Assembly (NCBI RefSeq): GCF_000325705.1
Contig: NC_019904.1
Location: forward strand, 2,854,001 to 2,918,000
Reading direction: 5' to 3'
DNA length: 64,000 nt
Source of the DNA: Echinicola vietnamensis DSM 17526
GTDB taxonomy: Bacteria > Bacteroidota > Bacteroidia > Cytophagales > Cyclobacteriaceae
Position 1 is the first letter of the stretch; the number at the start of each line of letters is the position of its first letter. Of the stretch, positions 10,601 to 19,610 are shown piece by piece. A program made the translations under genes and the position numbers. Below the pieces are notes generated by a model. The model saw only the letters and a list, made by a program, of their open reading frames with translations, was not told where the DNA came from and searched no databases.

Positions 10601-10786
10601 TATACGCTTCCCGAGACCTTGTTAAGCCGAGCAAACCTCAAAAAGGTGCGGGTGTACGTCAATGTACTTAATCCGTTTACATTTACCGACTATGATGGAT
10701 GGGATCCCGAGTGGGCTCAGGCCAGTTTGGGAATTGGACGTGTAAGTACCATCACTACACAGTTCGGCTTGAGTGTTAAGTTTTAA
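7664..10786 (+). CDS. SusC/RagA-family TonB-dependent outer-membrane glycan importer
   Basis: This 1040-residue protein forms the TonB-dependent outer-membrane barrel that imports oligosaccharides together with the following SusD-like lipoprotein. An unusually long N-region precedes the hydrophobic signal segment (about 24-40, ending SSFAQ). Next come a CarboxypepD_reg-like domain (about 43-115; PIPGASVLLKGTTTG), the SusC signature SVVVVGYGTMKKSDVTGA, and a plug domain ending near DASSAAIYGSRAAGGV. The rest is barrel repeats, with C-terminal aromatic beta strands. A second in-frame ATG at 7712 (MTIPSMRWG) would give a more usual signal peptide, so the true start is uncertain. It is separated from the GH genes by a palindrome-rich region and lies 19 bases before susD. 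Substrate is inferred only from the neighbouring enzymes. Confidence 0.96.
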   Translation: MAQNVPRKPLPKWLVEMTIPSMRWGLVFLLGIGLSISSFAQEVITGTVIDSGEGEPIPGASVLLKGTTTGTTTDFDGNFSISVPDGEAILVFSFIGYEKQEITVGNRSKIDVELVSSLTDLESVVVVGYGTMKKSDVTGAIAGVDSDLITERGTTSPVQSLQGSVAGVQVSNSTGRLGDGFNMTIRGNNSLAGSEPLYVVDGVVTNNIDFLNPNDIAKIEVLKDASSAAIYGSRAAGGVVIVETKGGTDIPDATTFSFDTFYGVKTPARLPEMMSLEQWRDYHMSAYLGTTNNGEGMTPQEYEDVVLGPNNPVLAERFNNLDGFDWYDAVLRNGMQTNNHLTISHRSGASTYNIGIGYQKETGTLEQESLDKYTFNMNINQHINDKFMAGANMALSHGTNQRGSGNAMQEAFRLNPFLSPWAIDENGDEIVGDLFPQPGKLTYPNGDWAANKTSTYNPLLEIANSSDETRSLRGVGNAYLQYDPLDWLSLKSTFSIGFNNNRRGRFWGAMTNTGINNGNLPSSEVSYYNNMNTTWDNQLNISKAFNDHSFNFLALQSIFVDRTERANMSSTQQPFETEFYNVGSGLQETYNLGNGFSKSQLASFALRLNYSYLDKYLVTVSNRWDGSSLLSEGNKWQAFPSVALGWRLNKEAFLANSSTVSDLKLRLGYGTVGNNNVSPYRTVNALTSQTYYDFNGTAANGWVQNSIANKALTWEKTKEINAGVDFGFLMNRITGSVDYYNRLSDNLLVTQKLPLEIGFSDIASNAASVRNKGVEVMLNTINVENSHVTWSTTFTFTKNTNSIESLYGQSEVDDVGNGWFIGESIDAHYNFIYDGVWQAGEDAAAFNQTEGQAKAKDVNNDGMINPNDDRVILGSSNPSWTGGIISNLQVGNFDMNFSLATQQGVLAYSDFHSNFTNVTDRGRQKLAIPNWYVPENSVGVPARVTNEYPQPRNEGQYWGTGMAYYKDASFVKINNIGVGYTLPETLLSRANLKKVRVYVNVLNPFTFTDYDGWDPEWAQASLGIGRVSTITTQFGLSVKF

Positions 10787-10805
10787 TCTTAAGAATTGAT
10801 CAATA

Positions 10806-12422
10806 ATGAAGAAGATAAATTCAATTTTCGCAATATTACTTCTCTTGACAGCCTCAGGCTGTGCAGAATTTCTCGAAGAGGAAAATAAATCCAACGTAAC
10901 GGCAGAAGAGTTTTATGAAACTGCTGAAGGGTACGAAGCCTTGATCAATGCCAATTATTCGGCGCTTCGTAATATTTACGGCGACGATCCATGGATGTTT
11001 GTCTGCGGGACAGACCTGTATCAAGAAGGACGGGACCGACCTCCGCAGGGCTTGAGCAAATACTTTGAACTTAACAGTTCCTCATCCGGAGTGGATTTTC
11101 TATATGTAAACTGTTACAAGGCCATTCAACTGGCCAATTCAGCGATTCACTATGCTGACATTACTGAGCAGACGGGTGTCACCACTCAGTACTTGGGTGA
11201 AGCCCGATTTTTAAGGGCAAATGCTTATTTCCTTTTGGTACAGAGTTATGGTGGCGTAGGGATGATCACCGAATATGTAGATGAGCCTATTTTGCAGTTT
11301 GATCGGTCAAATGCCGAAGAGGTATATGCCTTTATCATTGCTGAATTGGAGGGAGCTATGGGGCAGGTGTCCTCAGGAGCATATGATGGACACGTTAACC
11401 AACGGGCAGTGGAAAACCTCTTGGCAAAAGTTCACCTAACCAGGGGATATGAAGCGTTTGGTACGGCCGATGATTTTGCCAAGGCAGCTTCCTATGCTGA
11501 CAATGTGATCAACGGACAAGGGCTTAACCTTACGTCTGAAGAGCTTTGGACGCCTGGAAATGATATGAATGAAGAAGTGATCTTTTCAGTGCAGTGGAGT
11601 GCAGGATCGATCAGTGCAGACCCAACAGGAATGGGGAACAAACAGCAAAGCTATTTTGGCCCTTATATGGGGGGCTCAGAAGTAGCGGGTGATGCTCCAT
11701 ACAAGACTTATACTACCTTGCCCAACCGGTTTGCGTTGGACCTTTATGAAGAAGGAGATGAGCGTTGGTATTCTACTTTTATGACGGAAGTGTTTACCAG
11801 GTATTATGACTACTTTGATGTAGATGATCACAGCTCCCTTATGGTGGAGGATTTCTATGAGCCTCGATGGTTTACAGCGCAGGACAGTATTGATTATGTA
11901 AATGCTCACCCAGGGGTTGAATACCACTCTTATGGTACCACGGATCCAAATGGAGGAGCTATTTCACTGGACCGGGCTACTATGATTGTTAAGAAGTTTG
12001 ACGATCCGACTTCCCTGTTTGGTGGTGCGAGCAGTACCCGGGATTTTATCGTATCGCGTTTGGCAGAGACGTACTTGGTAGCAGCTGAAGCGTACTTGCA
12101 AGCAGGTGACCCTTCGACTGGACTAGATCGCCTTAACGTGGTTCGGGAAAGAGCCGGGGTAGCAGATGCTTCACTTGGGGAGTTTGACCTCGACTATATT
12201 TTGGATGAAAGGGCAAGAGAACTTTTGGGTGAATACCACAGGTGGTTTGACCTGAAGAGAACCGGTAAATTGGTCGAAAGAGCTTCTGCTCACAACAGCT
12301 GGATTACGCCTTCTAATTTCGAAGGGGCTAACGGAAATCTTAAAATTCTAAGGCCAATTCCTCAAAATGCCATTGACCTTAACCAAAACAAGGATTTTCC
12401 TCAAAATCCTGCATACGAATAA
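10806..12422 (+). CDS. SusD/RagB-family surface glycan-binding lipoprotein
   Basis: This 538-residue lipoprotein should cap the SusC barrel from the cell surface and bind the incoming glycan. The signal ends in the lipobox TASGC (Cys19). TPR-like helices are expected between about 90 and 220, including YLGEARFLRANAYFLLVQSYG, of which the RFLRAxxYF part is a SusD-family signature. The C-terminal RagB/SusD domain shows LAETYLVAAEAYLQAGD and ERARELLGEYHRWFDLKRTG, both characteristic. It begins 19 bases after susC and ends 30 bases before a strong intrinsic terminator, so susC and susD form one transcription unit. Confidence 0.96.
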   Translation: MKKINSIFAILLLLTASGCAEFLEEENKSNVTAEEFYETAEGYEALINANYSALRNIYGDDPWMFVCGTDLYQEGRDRPPQGLSKYFELNSSSSGVDFLYVNCYKAIQLANSAIHYADITEQTGVTTQYLGEARFLRANAYFLLVQSYGGVGMITEYVDEPILQFDRSNAEEVYAFIIAELEGAMGQVSSGAYDGHVNQRAVENLLAKVHLTRGYEAFGTADDFAKAASYADNVINGQGLNLTSEELWTPGNDMNEEVIFSVQWSAGSISADPTGMGNKQQSYFGPYMGGSEVAGDAPYKTYTTLPNRFALDLYEEGDERWYSTFMTEVFTRYYDYFDVDDHSSLMVEDFYEPRWFTAQDSIDYVNAHPGVEYHSYGTTDPNGGAISLDRATMIVKKFDDPTSLFGGASSTRDFIVSRLAETYLVAAEAYLQAGDPSTGLDRLNVVRERAGVADASLGEFDLDYILDERARELLGEYHRWFDLKRTGKLVERASAHNSWITPSNFEGANGNLKILRPIPQNAIDLNQNKDFPQNPAYE

Positions 12423-12452
12423 GCTCTTAGGATAGTAATAAATTAAAAGAGG

Positions 12453-12482
12453 AAAGCCGGGTCGAAAGATCCGGCTTTTTTA
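12453..12482 (+). terminator. Intrinsic terminator after susD
   Basis: An 11-pair stem (12453-12463 with 12468-12478, one G-U pair) closes a GAAA tetraloop and runs into a T-tract. It ends the susCD transcript. Confidence 0.85.
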
Positions 12483-12614
12483 TGTCAGGGATGTTGTGGT
12501 GTCACGCCTTATGTTTGGAGTAAGCATTTGTCCTTTGTCCTGATTATGGCCACAATGGTGACGGGCTTTGTGTTTTTGATTCTCAGCTTTGTGGCCGATT
12601 GTCAGGAATATCGG

Positions 12615-13223
12615 TTACTCGTTAAATTTGATTTCCAGTTGGTCTGGTAGTAGCTTGAATGACTGGCGGTGAAGGGGAGTGGTACCCAGTTTGGTAATTC
12701 CCTCGCGATGCTCTTTGGTGGGGTATCCTACATTTCTCTCCCAGCCATATCCCGGGAATTTTTCGGCATAGGTGGCCATCAGCTTGTCACGGTGCACTTT
12801 GGCCAAAATGGATGCTGCGGCGATGCTGGCGTATTTTCCATCCCCTTTTATGATACAGTCATAGGGGATATCGAGTTGACTTTTAAAGCGGTTGCCGTCA
12901 ATTAACAAATGCTCCGGCTGGACAGTAAGTGCTTGGACGGCCCGGGTCATGGCCAAAAAGGAGGCGTTGAGGATGTTGATTTCATCGATTTCTTCTACCG
13001 TAGATTCTGCCACCGCCCAAGCGGTGGCATTTTCCTTGATTTCATCCACGAGGCGTTCCCTGTTGGCTTTGCTTAGCTTTTTAGAGTCGTTGATCAGCTC
13101 ATGGGCAAAGTCATTGGGCAGTATTACTGCGGCGGCCACGACGGGGCCACATAAGCAGCCCCTGCCAACTTCATCAGCTCCCGCTTCCAGCCGTTCAGCT
13201 TCTAAATAGGGTAACAGCTTCAT
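12615..13223 (-). CDS. rnhB: Ribonuclease HII
   Basis: RNase HII nicks RNA embedded in DNA:RNA hybrids and starts ribonucleotide excision repair. The 202-residue length is normal. The signature AGADEVGRGCLCGPV contains the catalytic D17 and E18; LIDGN supplies D109, and IKGDGKYASIAAASILAK contains the likely fourth acidic residue D128. The start ATG (13221-13223) lies inside the 3' end of the glucosidase gene upstream, a 29-base overlap on the same strand, so the two may be co-transcribed. No functional link between them is known. Confidence 0.95.
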   Translation of the reverse strand: MKLLPYLEAERLEAGADEVGRGCLCGPVVAAAVILPNDFAHELINDSKKLSKANRERLVDEIKENATAWAVAESTVEEIDEINILNASFLAMTRAVQALTVQPEHLLIDGNRFKSQLDIPYDCIIKGDGKYASIAAASILAKVHRDKLMATYAEKFPGYGWERNVGYPTKEHREGITKLGTTPLHRQSFKLLPDQLEIKFNE

Positions 13224-15867
13224 CGATGATTTTTTCTTCTCTAGGATAATATTTATGGATCATTTCAGCTACAAGGCCCGTCCAGCCCGTTTGGTGGGAT
13301 GCGCCCAGGCCTTTTCCATTATCGCCGTGAAAATATTCATAGAAAAGGAAATAATCCTTGAAATGTGGATCGTTTTGCATTTTCTCATTATCTCCAAATA
13401 CTGGCCTTTTTCCCTCTTTGTTGCGCATAAAGATTTCAATATTACGCAAGGAGAGCTCTTTGGCAATAATGTCCAAGGTGGCAAATCGGCCGGATCCTGT
13501 AGGATATTCAATTGGGAAATCCCCCCCATAGTAGTAGTTGAATTTTTTTAAAGCTTCCATGATCAGCCAGTTAATGGGAAACCAAATAGGTCCTCTCCAG
13601 TTGGAGTTACCGCCAAACATCCTGGTATTGGATTCTCCGGGCGTGTATTCCACTGTATGTTTTTCGCCGTTTAGTTTCATGGAATAGGGATGGTCTTTGT
13701 GGTATTTTGATACCGATCTGATACCATAATCTGACAAAAACTCATCAGGATCAAGGAGCTTTTTCAACAGGCTCTTCATCCGGTGCCCACGGAGGAGGGA
13801 AAAGAGGTGTCTCTTGTCCTTTCCAGGTTCTATCCAGTTGGATACCAAGGAAGCTAGCTTGGGCTTTTCCTTAAGGAAAAAGTCCAGTCGCTTTTTAAAC
13901 TCAGTGAGGTTTTCATACATTTCCTCCTTGATAGGCTCCACCGCAAAAAGCGGGATGATCCCAACAATGGATCGAACCTTCATCCGCTTGGGAGCCGTGT
14001 CGTCGATGTGAAGGACATCGTAAAAGAAATTGTCTTCATCATCCCAGAGACTGATGTTTTCACCGGATATATTGTTCATGGCTCCAGCGATATAAAGGAA
14101 ATGCTCCAGAAATTTCGTGGCTGTATATTGGTAGACTTTGTTGAATTCACACAAGTCCAAAGAAATCCGTAGAAGGTTTAAGGAAAACATGGCCATCCAT
14201 GAGGTGGCATCGGCTTGTTCCAATCGTCCACCGAATTTATCTACATGGCTGCGGTCAAACAAACTGACATTATCCAGCCCCAAAAATCCCCCTTCAAAGA
14301 TGTTTTGGCCATCGCTGTCCTTTTGGTTTACCCACCACGTAAAATTCAGCATTAGCTTATGCATGGCCCGTTCCAAAAACTCCTGGTCTCCTTTTCCACC
14401 GTTCATTTTTTTGTCCATCTGATAGACACGGTGTACGGCATAGGCATGGATCGGTGGATTTACATCATTGAAATTCCATTCATACGCTGGGATTTGCCCG
14501 TTGGGATGCATGTACCATTCACTGAGGAGCAGGAGCAACTGTTCTTTCGCAAATTCAGCATCCAATCGAGCCAAGGGGATACAGTGGAATGCCAAGTCCC
14601 AAGCGGCATACCACGGGTATTCCCACTTGTCAGGCATGGAAATGATGTCATAGTTTTGGAGGTGCCGCCAGTTATGGTTTCGACCTTTTTTACGTTCTGG
14701 AGGAGGCATGTAGCGCCCAGGATCCCCTTCTAGCCATCGCTCCACATTGTAATAATAGAATTGTTTCCCCCACATCATTCCGGCATAGGCTTGGCGCTGG
14801 ATGCTGCGAAGCTCCTCATCCGTGACATGTCCTTGCAGATCATGGTAAAATTCGTTCGTCTCCTTCAGCCGTTTTTCTATGATGTTGTCGCTATCGTTGG
14901 TGTCTACGGCAGCATTTTTATGGGCCATTCGAAAAGCTACGGTGTGGCAGCCACCAGCGGGAACGGTGATTTTATAAAGGGCAGCAGCTTTGGTCCCAAA
15001 GTGTTTGGGATTCAGATGTGCAGTGTCACCGGCTACGACATAGTCATTGATGGCATCCTTCAAAAATGTCTTTTGGTTGTCGATGTCATAAAGCTTTTTC
15101 CTATTGGTTTCGTTGTCACAAAACAATAGTTCAGGCTCTCCGTCAAAGTGAAAATGATAGTTGCCCAGTTTTGGATTGAAGGCAAGAATTCGGTTACTGG
15201 TGCTCTTGCTAAGTTTGGGGAGGAAAGGTTCATGGCCGGTAAACCAAGTCTTTCGAAACCAAATGGTAGGCATTACCCAGATGGTGGCTTCTTCCTTGCC
15301 CCGGTTATGAATGGTAGCTTTCGCGACGATGTCCTCATAGTCTTCCTTGGCATATTCTATAAAAATATCAAAGTAGGCATCATCGTCAAATATCCCTGTA
15401 TCGATCAATTCATATTCCGGGTCATGTTTCCCTCTTTTGGCATTTTCATCCACAAGGTCTTGATAAGGGAATTCTTGCTGGGGATACTTGTAAAGCATCT
15501 TCATATAGCTGTGGGTCGGCGTGGCATCTAAATAATAATAGAGCTCTTTTACGTCCTCACCATGGTTTCCCTGATTTCCTGTAAGCCCAAAAAGTCTTTC
15601 CTTGATCATCGGATCTTTACCGTTCCAAAAAGCCCAAGCCATACACAGCTTTTGCTTGTTGTCGCTGAATCCGCCAATGCCTTCTTCTCCCCAACGGTAA
15701 GCTTTGCTTTTTGCATCATCATGGGTGACGTTTTCCCATGCTGCACCATCCGGGCTGTAGTCTTCCCTTACGGTTCCCCATTGCCTTTCGGTCAAATAAG
15801 GCCCCCATTTTTTCCAATGCTTTTTTCGGTCGGTGTCTTCCTTAAGTCTTGTTCTCTCTATATTCAT
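13195..15867 (-). CDS. GH63/MGH1-like glycoside hydrolase (putative glucosidase), cytoplasmic
   Basis: This 890-residue protein resembles the bacterial MGH1-like/GH63 group, often annotated as glucosidase. It has an all-helical (alpha/alpha)6 catalytic region in its second half: KWEYPWYAAWDLAFHCIPLA is the diagnostic segment, carrying the WDLAFH motif with the likely catalytic Asp, and NSNWRGPIWFPINWL is a second conserved block. The N-terminal half starts with ERQWGTVREDYSPDGAAW and appears to be a beta-sandwich. There is no signal peptide, so it is expected in the cytoplasm. Family relatives act on alpha-glucosides or alpha-mannosylglycerate; the actual substrate here is unknown. It overlaps rnhB by 29 bases. 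Confidence 0.82.
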   Translation of the reverse strand: MNIERTRLKEDTDRKKHWKKWGPYLTERQWGTVREDYSPDGAAWENVTHDDAKSKAYRWGEEGIGGFSDNKQKLCMAWAFWNGKDPMIKERLFGLTGNQGNHGEDVKELYYYLDATPTHSYMKMLYKYPQQEFPYQDLVDENAKRGKHDPEYELIDTGIFDDDAYFDIFIEYAKEDYEDIVAKATIHNRGKEEATIWVMPTIWFRKTWFTGHEPFLPKLSKSTSNRILAFNPKLGNYHFHFDGEPELLFCDNETNRKKLYDIDNQKTFLKDAINDYVVAGDTAHLNPKHFGTKAAALYKITVPAGGCHTVAFRMAHKNAAVDTNDSDNIIEKRLKETNEFYHDLQGHVTDEELRSIQRQAYAGMMWGKQFYYYNVERWLEGDPGRYMPPPERKKGRNHNWRHLQNYDIISMPDKWEYPWYAAWDLAFHCIPLARLDAEFAKEQLLLLLSEWYMHPNGQIPAYEWNFNDVNPPIHAYAVHRVYQMDKKMNGGKGDQEFLERAMHKLMLNFTWWVNQKDSDGQNIFEGGFLGLDNVSLFDRSHVDKFGGRLEQADATSWMAMFSLNLLRISLDLCEFNKVYQYTATKFLEHFLYIAGAMNNISGENISLWDDEDNFFYDVLHIDDTAPKRMKVRSIVGIIPLFAVEPIKEEMYENLTEFKKRLDFFLKEKPKLASLVSNWIEPGKDKRHLFSLLRGHRMKSLLKKLLDPDEFLSDYGIRSVSKYHKDHPYSMKLNGEKHTVEYTPGESNTRMFGGNSNWRGPIWFPINWLIMEALKKFNYYYGGDFPIEYPTGSGRFATLDIIAKELSLRNIEIFMRNKEGKRPVFGDNEKMQNDPHFKDYFLFYEYFHGDNGKGLGASHQTGWTGLVAEMIHKYYPREEKIIDEAVTLFRS

Positions 15868-16023
15868 AGAATCATCTTCAAAGCCAAAACCCGAATTTAC
15901 GAGTTTTATATAAAAACTGAATCAGTGGAGTGGTTAAGCTTTTACGAAGAAAATGAAATTTTTATGGAAATCGATTTTGTTACTTCCGCCGAAACAAGTG
16001 TGGTGAAAATCAGGCTTTGATTT

Positions 16024-17157
16024 TTACGTTTCGGCGATATATGCTGTTGGCACTGCTGTCGATTGCGGCCGCCAGTTATTTTGGGATGATAAAATTTCCG
16101 TAAGCTTTATTCCCAATTCCTTTTCCCAATCTACAAAATTGGAAGGTGTATTGTTGAAAGTTTTTAAAAAAATATCGAATTTTTTGAAATCAAATGTGTC
16201 GTGCGCGATGCCAGCCTGAGCGGCCAAGGCATCCAGGGCATTGCATGCTTGTTCGTATTGACCTGACACGGGCACCATCATGACAGGTTTCCCAAAGTAC
16301 ATGGCTTCACAAATGGATTCAAATCCTGCGGTGCTCAGCAAACCGCGACAAGCGGCCATTTTTTCTAAATAGAGCTGATCGTCGATTTGGTGAAACGTGA
16401 GGTTGGAGCTGGGGCGATAAGGGGAGGGCATGTCTTTCTTATCCCAAAAGGCCTCAATTTTTATGTCAGGATGGAGCATGCTAAAGGCAATGACTTCTTC
16501 GGCATAGCCTGAATTAACCATGTAGGTAAGGATGAAATCACCACATGAGGGCTGCAGCTGCTTTACCTGTGGGCGGAGAAGTGGTGGGATGACCGTTAAA
16601 TTGCCTTGCGTGGAAGGAGAGATGCGACGAAATGATAATGCAAGACGTTTCTCTGCACCCAAGGCGGTAACGGCAGTATTGAGCTTAAACAAGGCCTTTT
16701 GGAGCGGGGAATCAGGGGCAAAAGGGAATTCAGGATGACTGATCAGGTATTGATGGCCGATGGTCCAAAAGGAGGCTTTGGGACGGTAAATGAAGTTGTA
16801 TATACCGGCCAAGAGATCATAAAAATTGAGGATGATGTCTGGTCGACTGGTCTTTACCACTTGGTCGATCACTTGTAAACTTCCCGAAAATTTCCTTGCC
16901 CTAAAGAGATTGTGCTGAATGGTCTTGCCGATATGGATGGACTTTTCCTTCCTATCTGCCGCAAAATTGGGGCTTTCGAATTGTATCAGGTTAGTCTTTA
17001 GCCCTTTTTTAACAAAATCAGGTAGGTTACGTCTGCTACTTTTACCGATCAGCACATCAGTTATGGTGTGACCTTGTTGGGTCAGGATCTCAAATAACGC
17101 CAGCGCTTGCGTCATATGGCCACGGCCTTCGCCTTGAACGATAAAGACAAATTTCAT
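16024..17157 (-). CDS. MurG/UGT-like glycosyltransferase (GT-B fold)
   Basis: A 377-residue GT-B glycosyltransferase of a type common in Bacteroidota. The N-terminus (FVFIVQGEGRGHMTQALALFEIL) has the GxGRGHxxQA nucleotide-sugar transferase loop, and the C-terminal half carries LLSTAGFESICEAMYFGKPVM, the donor-binding region typical of the UDP-sugar (MurG/Glyco_tran_28) group. There is no signal or clear membrane helix, consistent with a cytosolic or peripheral enzyme. It follows the LpxH-like phosphatase by only two bases on the same strand, a conserved-looking pairing that suggests a role in a lipid or envelope glycolipid. Donor and acceptor are not known. Confidence 0.75.
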   Translation of the reverse strand: MKFVFIVQGEGRGHMTQALALFEILTQQGHTITDVLIGKSSRRNLPDFVKKGLKTNLIQFESPNFAADRKEKSIHIGKTIQHNLFRARKFSGSLQVIDQVVKTSRPDIILNFYDLLAGIYNFIYRPKASFWTIGHQYLISHPEFPFAPDSPLQKALFKLNTAVTALGAEKRLALSFRRISPSTQGNLTVIPPLLRPQVKQLQPSCGDFILTYMVNSGYAEEVIAFSMLHPDIKIEAFWDKKDMPSPYRPSSNLTFHQIDDQLYLEKMAACRGLLSTAGFESICEAMYFGKPVMMVPVSGQYEQACNALDALAAQAGIAHDTFDFKKFDIFLKTFNNTPSNFVDWEKELGIKLTEILSSQNNWRPQSTAVPTAYIAET

Positions 17158-17159
17158 AA

Positions 17160-18017
17160 TCAGAAGCGGAATGGCGGCAGTTCCAGGTCGTCATTTGGCT
17201 TTTGGAAGGATACTGCAGCGTAAGATTCTTTTTCGTGTAAGGGCACGATTTTGCTGTCATCTACACCGTTGTTGCCAAAATCAATTTCGTTGTAATAAAT
17301 CAATTGCCAGTTGCCTTCGTAGTCCTCTGCCAATGCACTCATGGTTTCGACCCAGTCGCCTGAATTTAAGTATTCTATACCGTCGATGGTTCTGGATTCA
17401 GCTTTATGGATGTGCCCACAAATAATACCATCACACCCTTTTGTTTTGGCCATGATCGCCAGTTCTTTTTCGTACTTATCGATGTAGGAAACTGCAGATT
17501 TTACTTTCCCCTTCACATATTGGGAGAGTGAATAGTAAGGCAGTCCTTTTTTCCTTCTATAATGATTGATTAGGCGGTTTAGCCATAGTAAAAAAGTATA
17601 ACCAATATCTCCCAAGTAAGCGACCCAGCGCAGATTGGTCGTGATACTGTCAAATACATCTCCGTGAAGGATATAGTATTTTTTACCGCAAGATTCGTAC
17701 ATCATGTCCTTTAGAATGGACAGGTTTCCCACTTTTAAAGGTAAAACCTGATCAAGAAAATCATCATGATTTCCCCTTAGATAGTAGACCTTTGTATCAT
17801 CGTTATCGATCATCTTCAGAATCCTGTTGAAGAAACGCGTGTGCTTACGTTTCCAAACCCCGGATTTCTTAAGTTGCCAACCGTCTATGATGTCACCATT
17901 CAAGATGAGATTTTCACACCGGTATTTTTTAAGAAACCGAACGACCTCTTTGGCTTTGGATCCCTTTGTCCCCAAATGGATATCCGAAATAACGATAGTT
18001 TTGAATTGTGTCTTCAA
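17160..18017 (-). CDS. LpxH-like metallophosphoesterase (UDP-2,3-diacylglucosamine diphosphatase family)
   Basis: A calcineurin-like phosphoesterase with all five metal-binding blocks: SDIHLG (D12, H14), NGDIIDGW, RGNHDDFL, LHGDVFD and CGHIHKAE. The family label UDP-2,3-diacylglucosamine pyrophosphatase is a homology name only. A second, more canonical LpxH lies at 23204-23968, so this copy may act on another lipid-linked substrate. The start is a TTG at 18015-18017: no ATG occurs upstream in frame nearby, and the protein begins in the expected place for the family. It is followed after two bases by the glycosyltransferase gene, implying a shared pathway. Confidence 0.8.
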   Translation of the reverse strand: MKTQFKTIVISDIHLGTKGSKAKEVVRFLKKYRCENLILNGDIIDGWQLKKSGVWKRKHTRFFNRILKMIDNDDTKVYYLRGNHDDFLDQVLPLKVGNLSILKDMMYESCGKKYYILHGDVFDSITTNLRWVAYLGDIGYTFLLWLNRLINHYRRKKGLPYYSLSQYVKGKVKSAVSYIDKYEKELAIMAKTKGCDGIICGHIHKAESRTIDGIEYLNSGDWVETMSALAEDYEGNWQLIYYNEIDFGNNGVDDSKIVPLHEKESYAAVSFQKPNDDLELPPFRF

Positions 18018-18266
18018 TAGCTTGCTTGTTTTGGAAGCAAGGTAAAGTATAGGAATTAATTGACGATGAATGACTTATTATCAAAATGAGATGTTTTGAG
18101 AGAAAGTTGTATTATCTTGTGAAATAAATGTTATCACAATGTTAAAAAGCTTATGCACAGGAGGTTTGGTCGGGTGAAGCGAAAAGATAACCACCGAAAA
18201 TATGATTTTATGGAGGCAGTTTGTTGTGATGGCAATGGTCGCTTTCAGCTTTTCAAGAAACCCAGG

Positions 18267-19610
18267 CTATGCATTAAAGATGAGCTTGAACGTTGTCCCC
18301 TTTCCAACAGTAGATTTTACCTGGATATTTCCTTTGTGCCTTCTCATGATTTGTTTGGAAAGACTCAGGCCAATGCCGGATCCTTTCTTTTTAGTAGTGA
18401 AGAATGGGATGAAGATCTTGTTCAAGGCGTCTTCTTCGATTCCTTTTCCGGAGTCTGAAATTTCTATGATGATTTTTCCTGCTTCATCGATAAAAGCATG
18501 CAAGCTGATTTTTTTTATCGTGGCTTCTTCCACTGCATGAATGGCGTTTTGGATGATGTTGATGAGCACTTGTTCGATCAGCGAACTGTCAGCAAAAAGT
18601 AATAAATCTTTGGGTTCTATCTTTTTTTCGCAGGAAATATCGTATTGCTCAATCTGGTGCTGAAAGAGAACGGCCAGTTGATCAAACAACTCCTGCAATC
18701 GGATGGCCGAGAATTTTGGTACGGGGATATGGGCGAGGCTTCGGAAGTCACTTACAAAGTCGATTAATCCCTCGCTTCGTTTTTCAATGGTCGAAATCCC
18801 CATCAGGTAATCTTCGACTTCTGCTACCGGTACTGGCTGGTCTCTTTCCACTTGGGATTGAATATCTCCTTTTATGGTGGATGCCAATGACGAAATAGGG
18901 GCAATGCTGTTCATGATCTCATGGGTGAGCACACGAACCAAGTTCTGCCAAGCTTCCATTTCTTTTTCTTCCAGTTCACTTTGGATGTTTTGGAGCGATA
19001 CGAGTTTGAATTTGACGCCACGTAATACCAACTCGATGACATAGACCGAAAGTTGCATAATGCCATCCTGGTGAGCGATTTTTATCAGTTCGCTCCCTCC
19101 TGTCCGAAGGGTTTGGATGGCATTATGGAGTTCTTTGTTGACTTGGTCGATCTCTTGGATGTTGTCCAGGTGATCGATGTTTAGCATCCGTTTAGCAGCG
19201 GTATTGAGGATCTGGATCCTGCCATCTTCTTCAAAGGTGATCAACCCAATGCTGAGGTGTTGGAATACGGACCTGAAGTACTGGTAATTTGCTTCTTTCT
19301 CTGCTTGGTCTTCCTTGAGTTTTGCCAAGATGGCATTGAATTCGATGTGGAGGTCATCGGTTTCGGTCCCGTCAAATTTCACCGGGTAGACCGTAGCGTA
19401 GTTGTTTTGCTTGATGTTATCCAAAAATTGGCGCACCTTCTTAAAGCTGCTTTCTGCATAGTTTACCAGAAAAATCAGCTGCGCGATGACAAGAATGATA
19501 AACAGCGAGGTGATAAAGACCCCAGAGCTGTTTAAAATCGCATAAGAAAGTATAAAGAGTGACAGCGTAAGCAGTGCCACCCTCCCGAGCAAGCCAATTT
19601 TATAATCCAT
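18267..19610 (-). CDS. NtrY-like sensor histidine kinase
   Basis: A 447-residue membrane sensor kinase. Two N-terminal transmembrane helices (about 8-27 and 30-50) enclose almost no periplasmic loop, so it may sense something in the membrane or cytoplasm. A HAMP-like linker follows, then a PAS domain (FQHLSIGLITFEEDGRIQIL, about 115-210). The HisKA motif VRVLTHEIMNSIAP has the phospho-acceptor H230. The ATPase domain has LINIIQNAIHAVEEA (N box), ISDSGKGI (G1) and FFTTKKKGSGIGLSLS (F/G2). It overlaps the upstream response regulator gene by 11 bases, so the two are translated from one mRNA and form a two-component pair. Confidence 0.92.
   Translation of the reverse strand: MDYKIGLLGRVALLTLSLFILSYAILNSSGVFITSLFIILVIAQLIFLVNYAESSFKKVRQFLDNIKQNNYATVYPVKFDGTETDDLHIEFNAILAKLKEDQAEKEANYQYFRSVFQHLSIGLITFEEDGRIQILNTAAKRMLNIDHLDNIQEIDQVNKELHNAIQTLRTGGSELIKIAHQDGIMQLSVYVIELVLRGVKFKLVSLQNIQSELEEKEMEAWQNLVRVLTHEIMNSIAPISSLASTIKGDIQSQVERDQPVPVAEVEDYLMGISTIEKRSEGLIDFVSDFRSLAHIPVPKFSAIRLQELFDQLAVLFQHQIEQYDISCEKKIEPKDLLLFADSSLIEQVLINIIQNAIHAVEEATIKKISLHAFIDEAGKIIIEISDSGKGIEEDALNKIFIPFFTTKKKGSGIGLSLSKQIMRRHKGNIQVKSTVGKGTTFKLIFNA

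Noticed and set aside
12548..12596. 8-base inverted repeat GGCCACAA/TTGTGGCC
   Set aside because: The spacing is 33 bases with no T-run, and such short repeats occur by chance at this window size.
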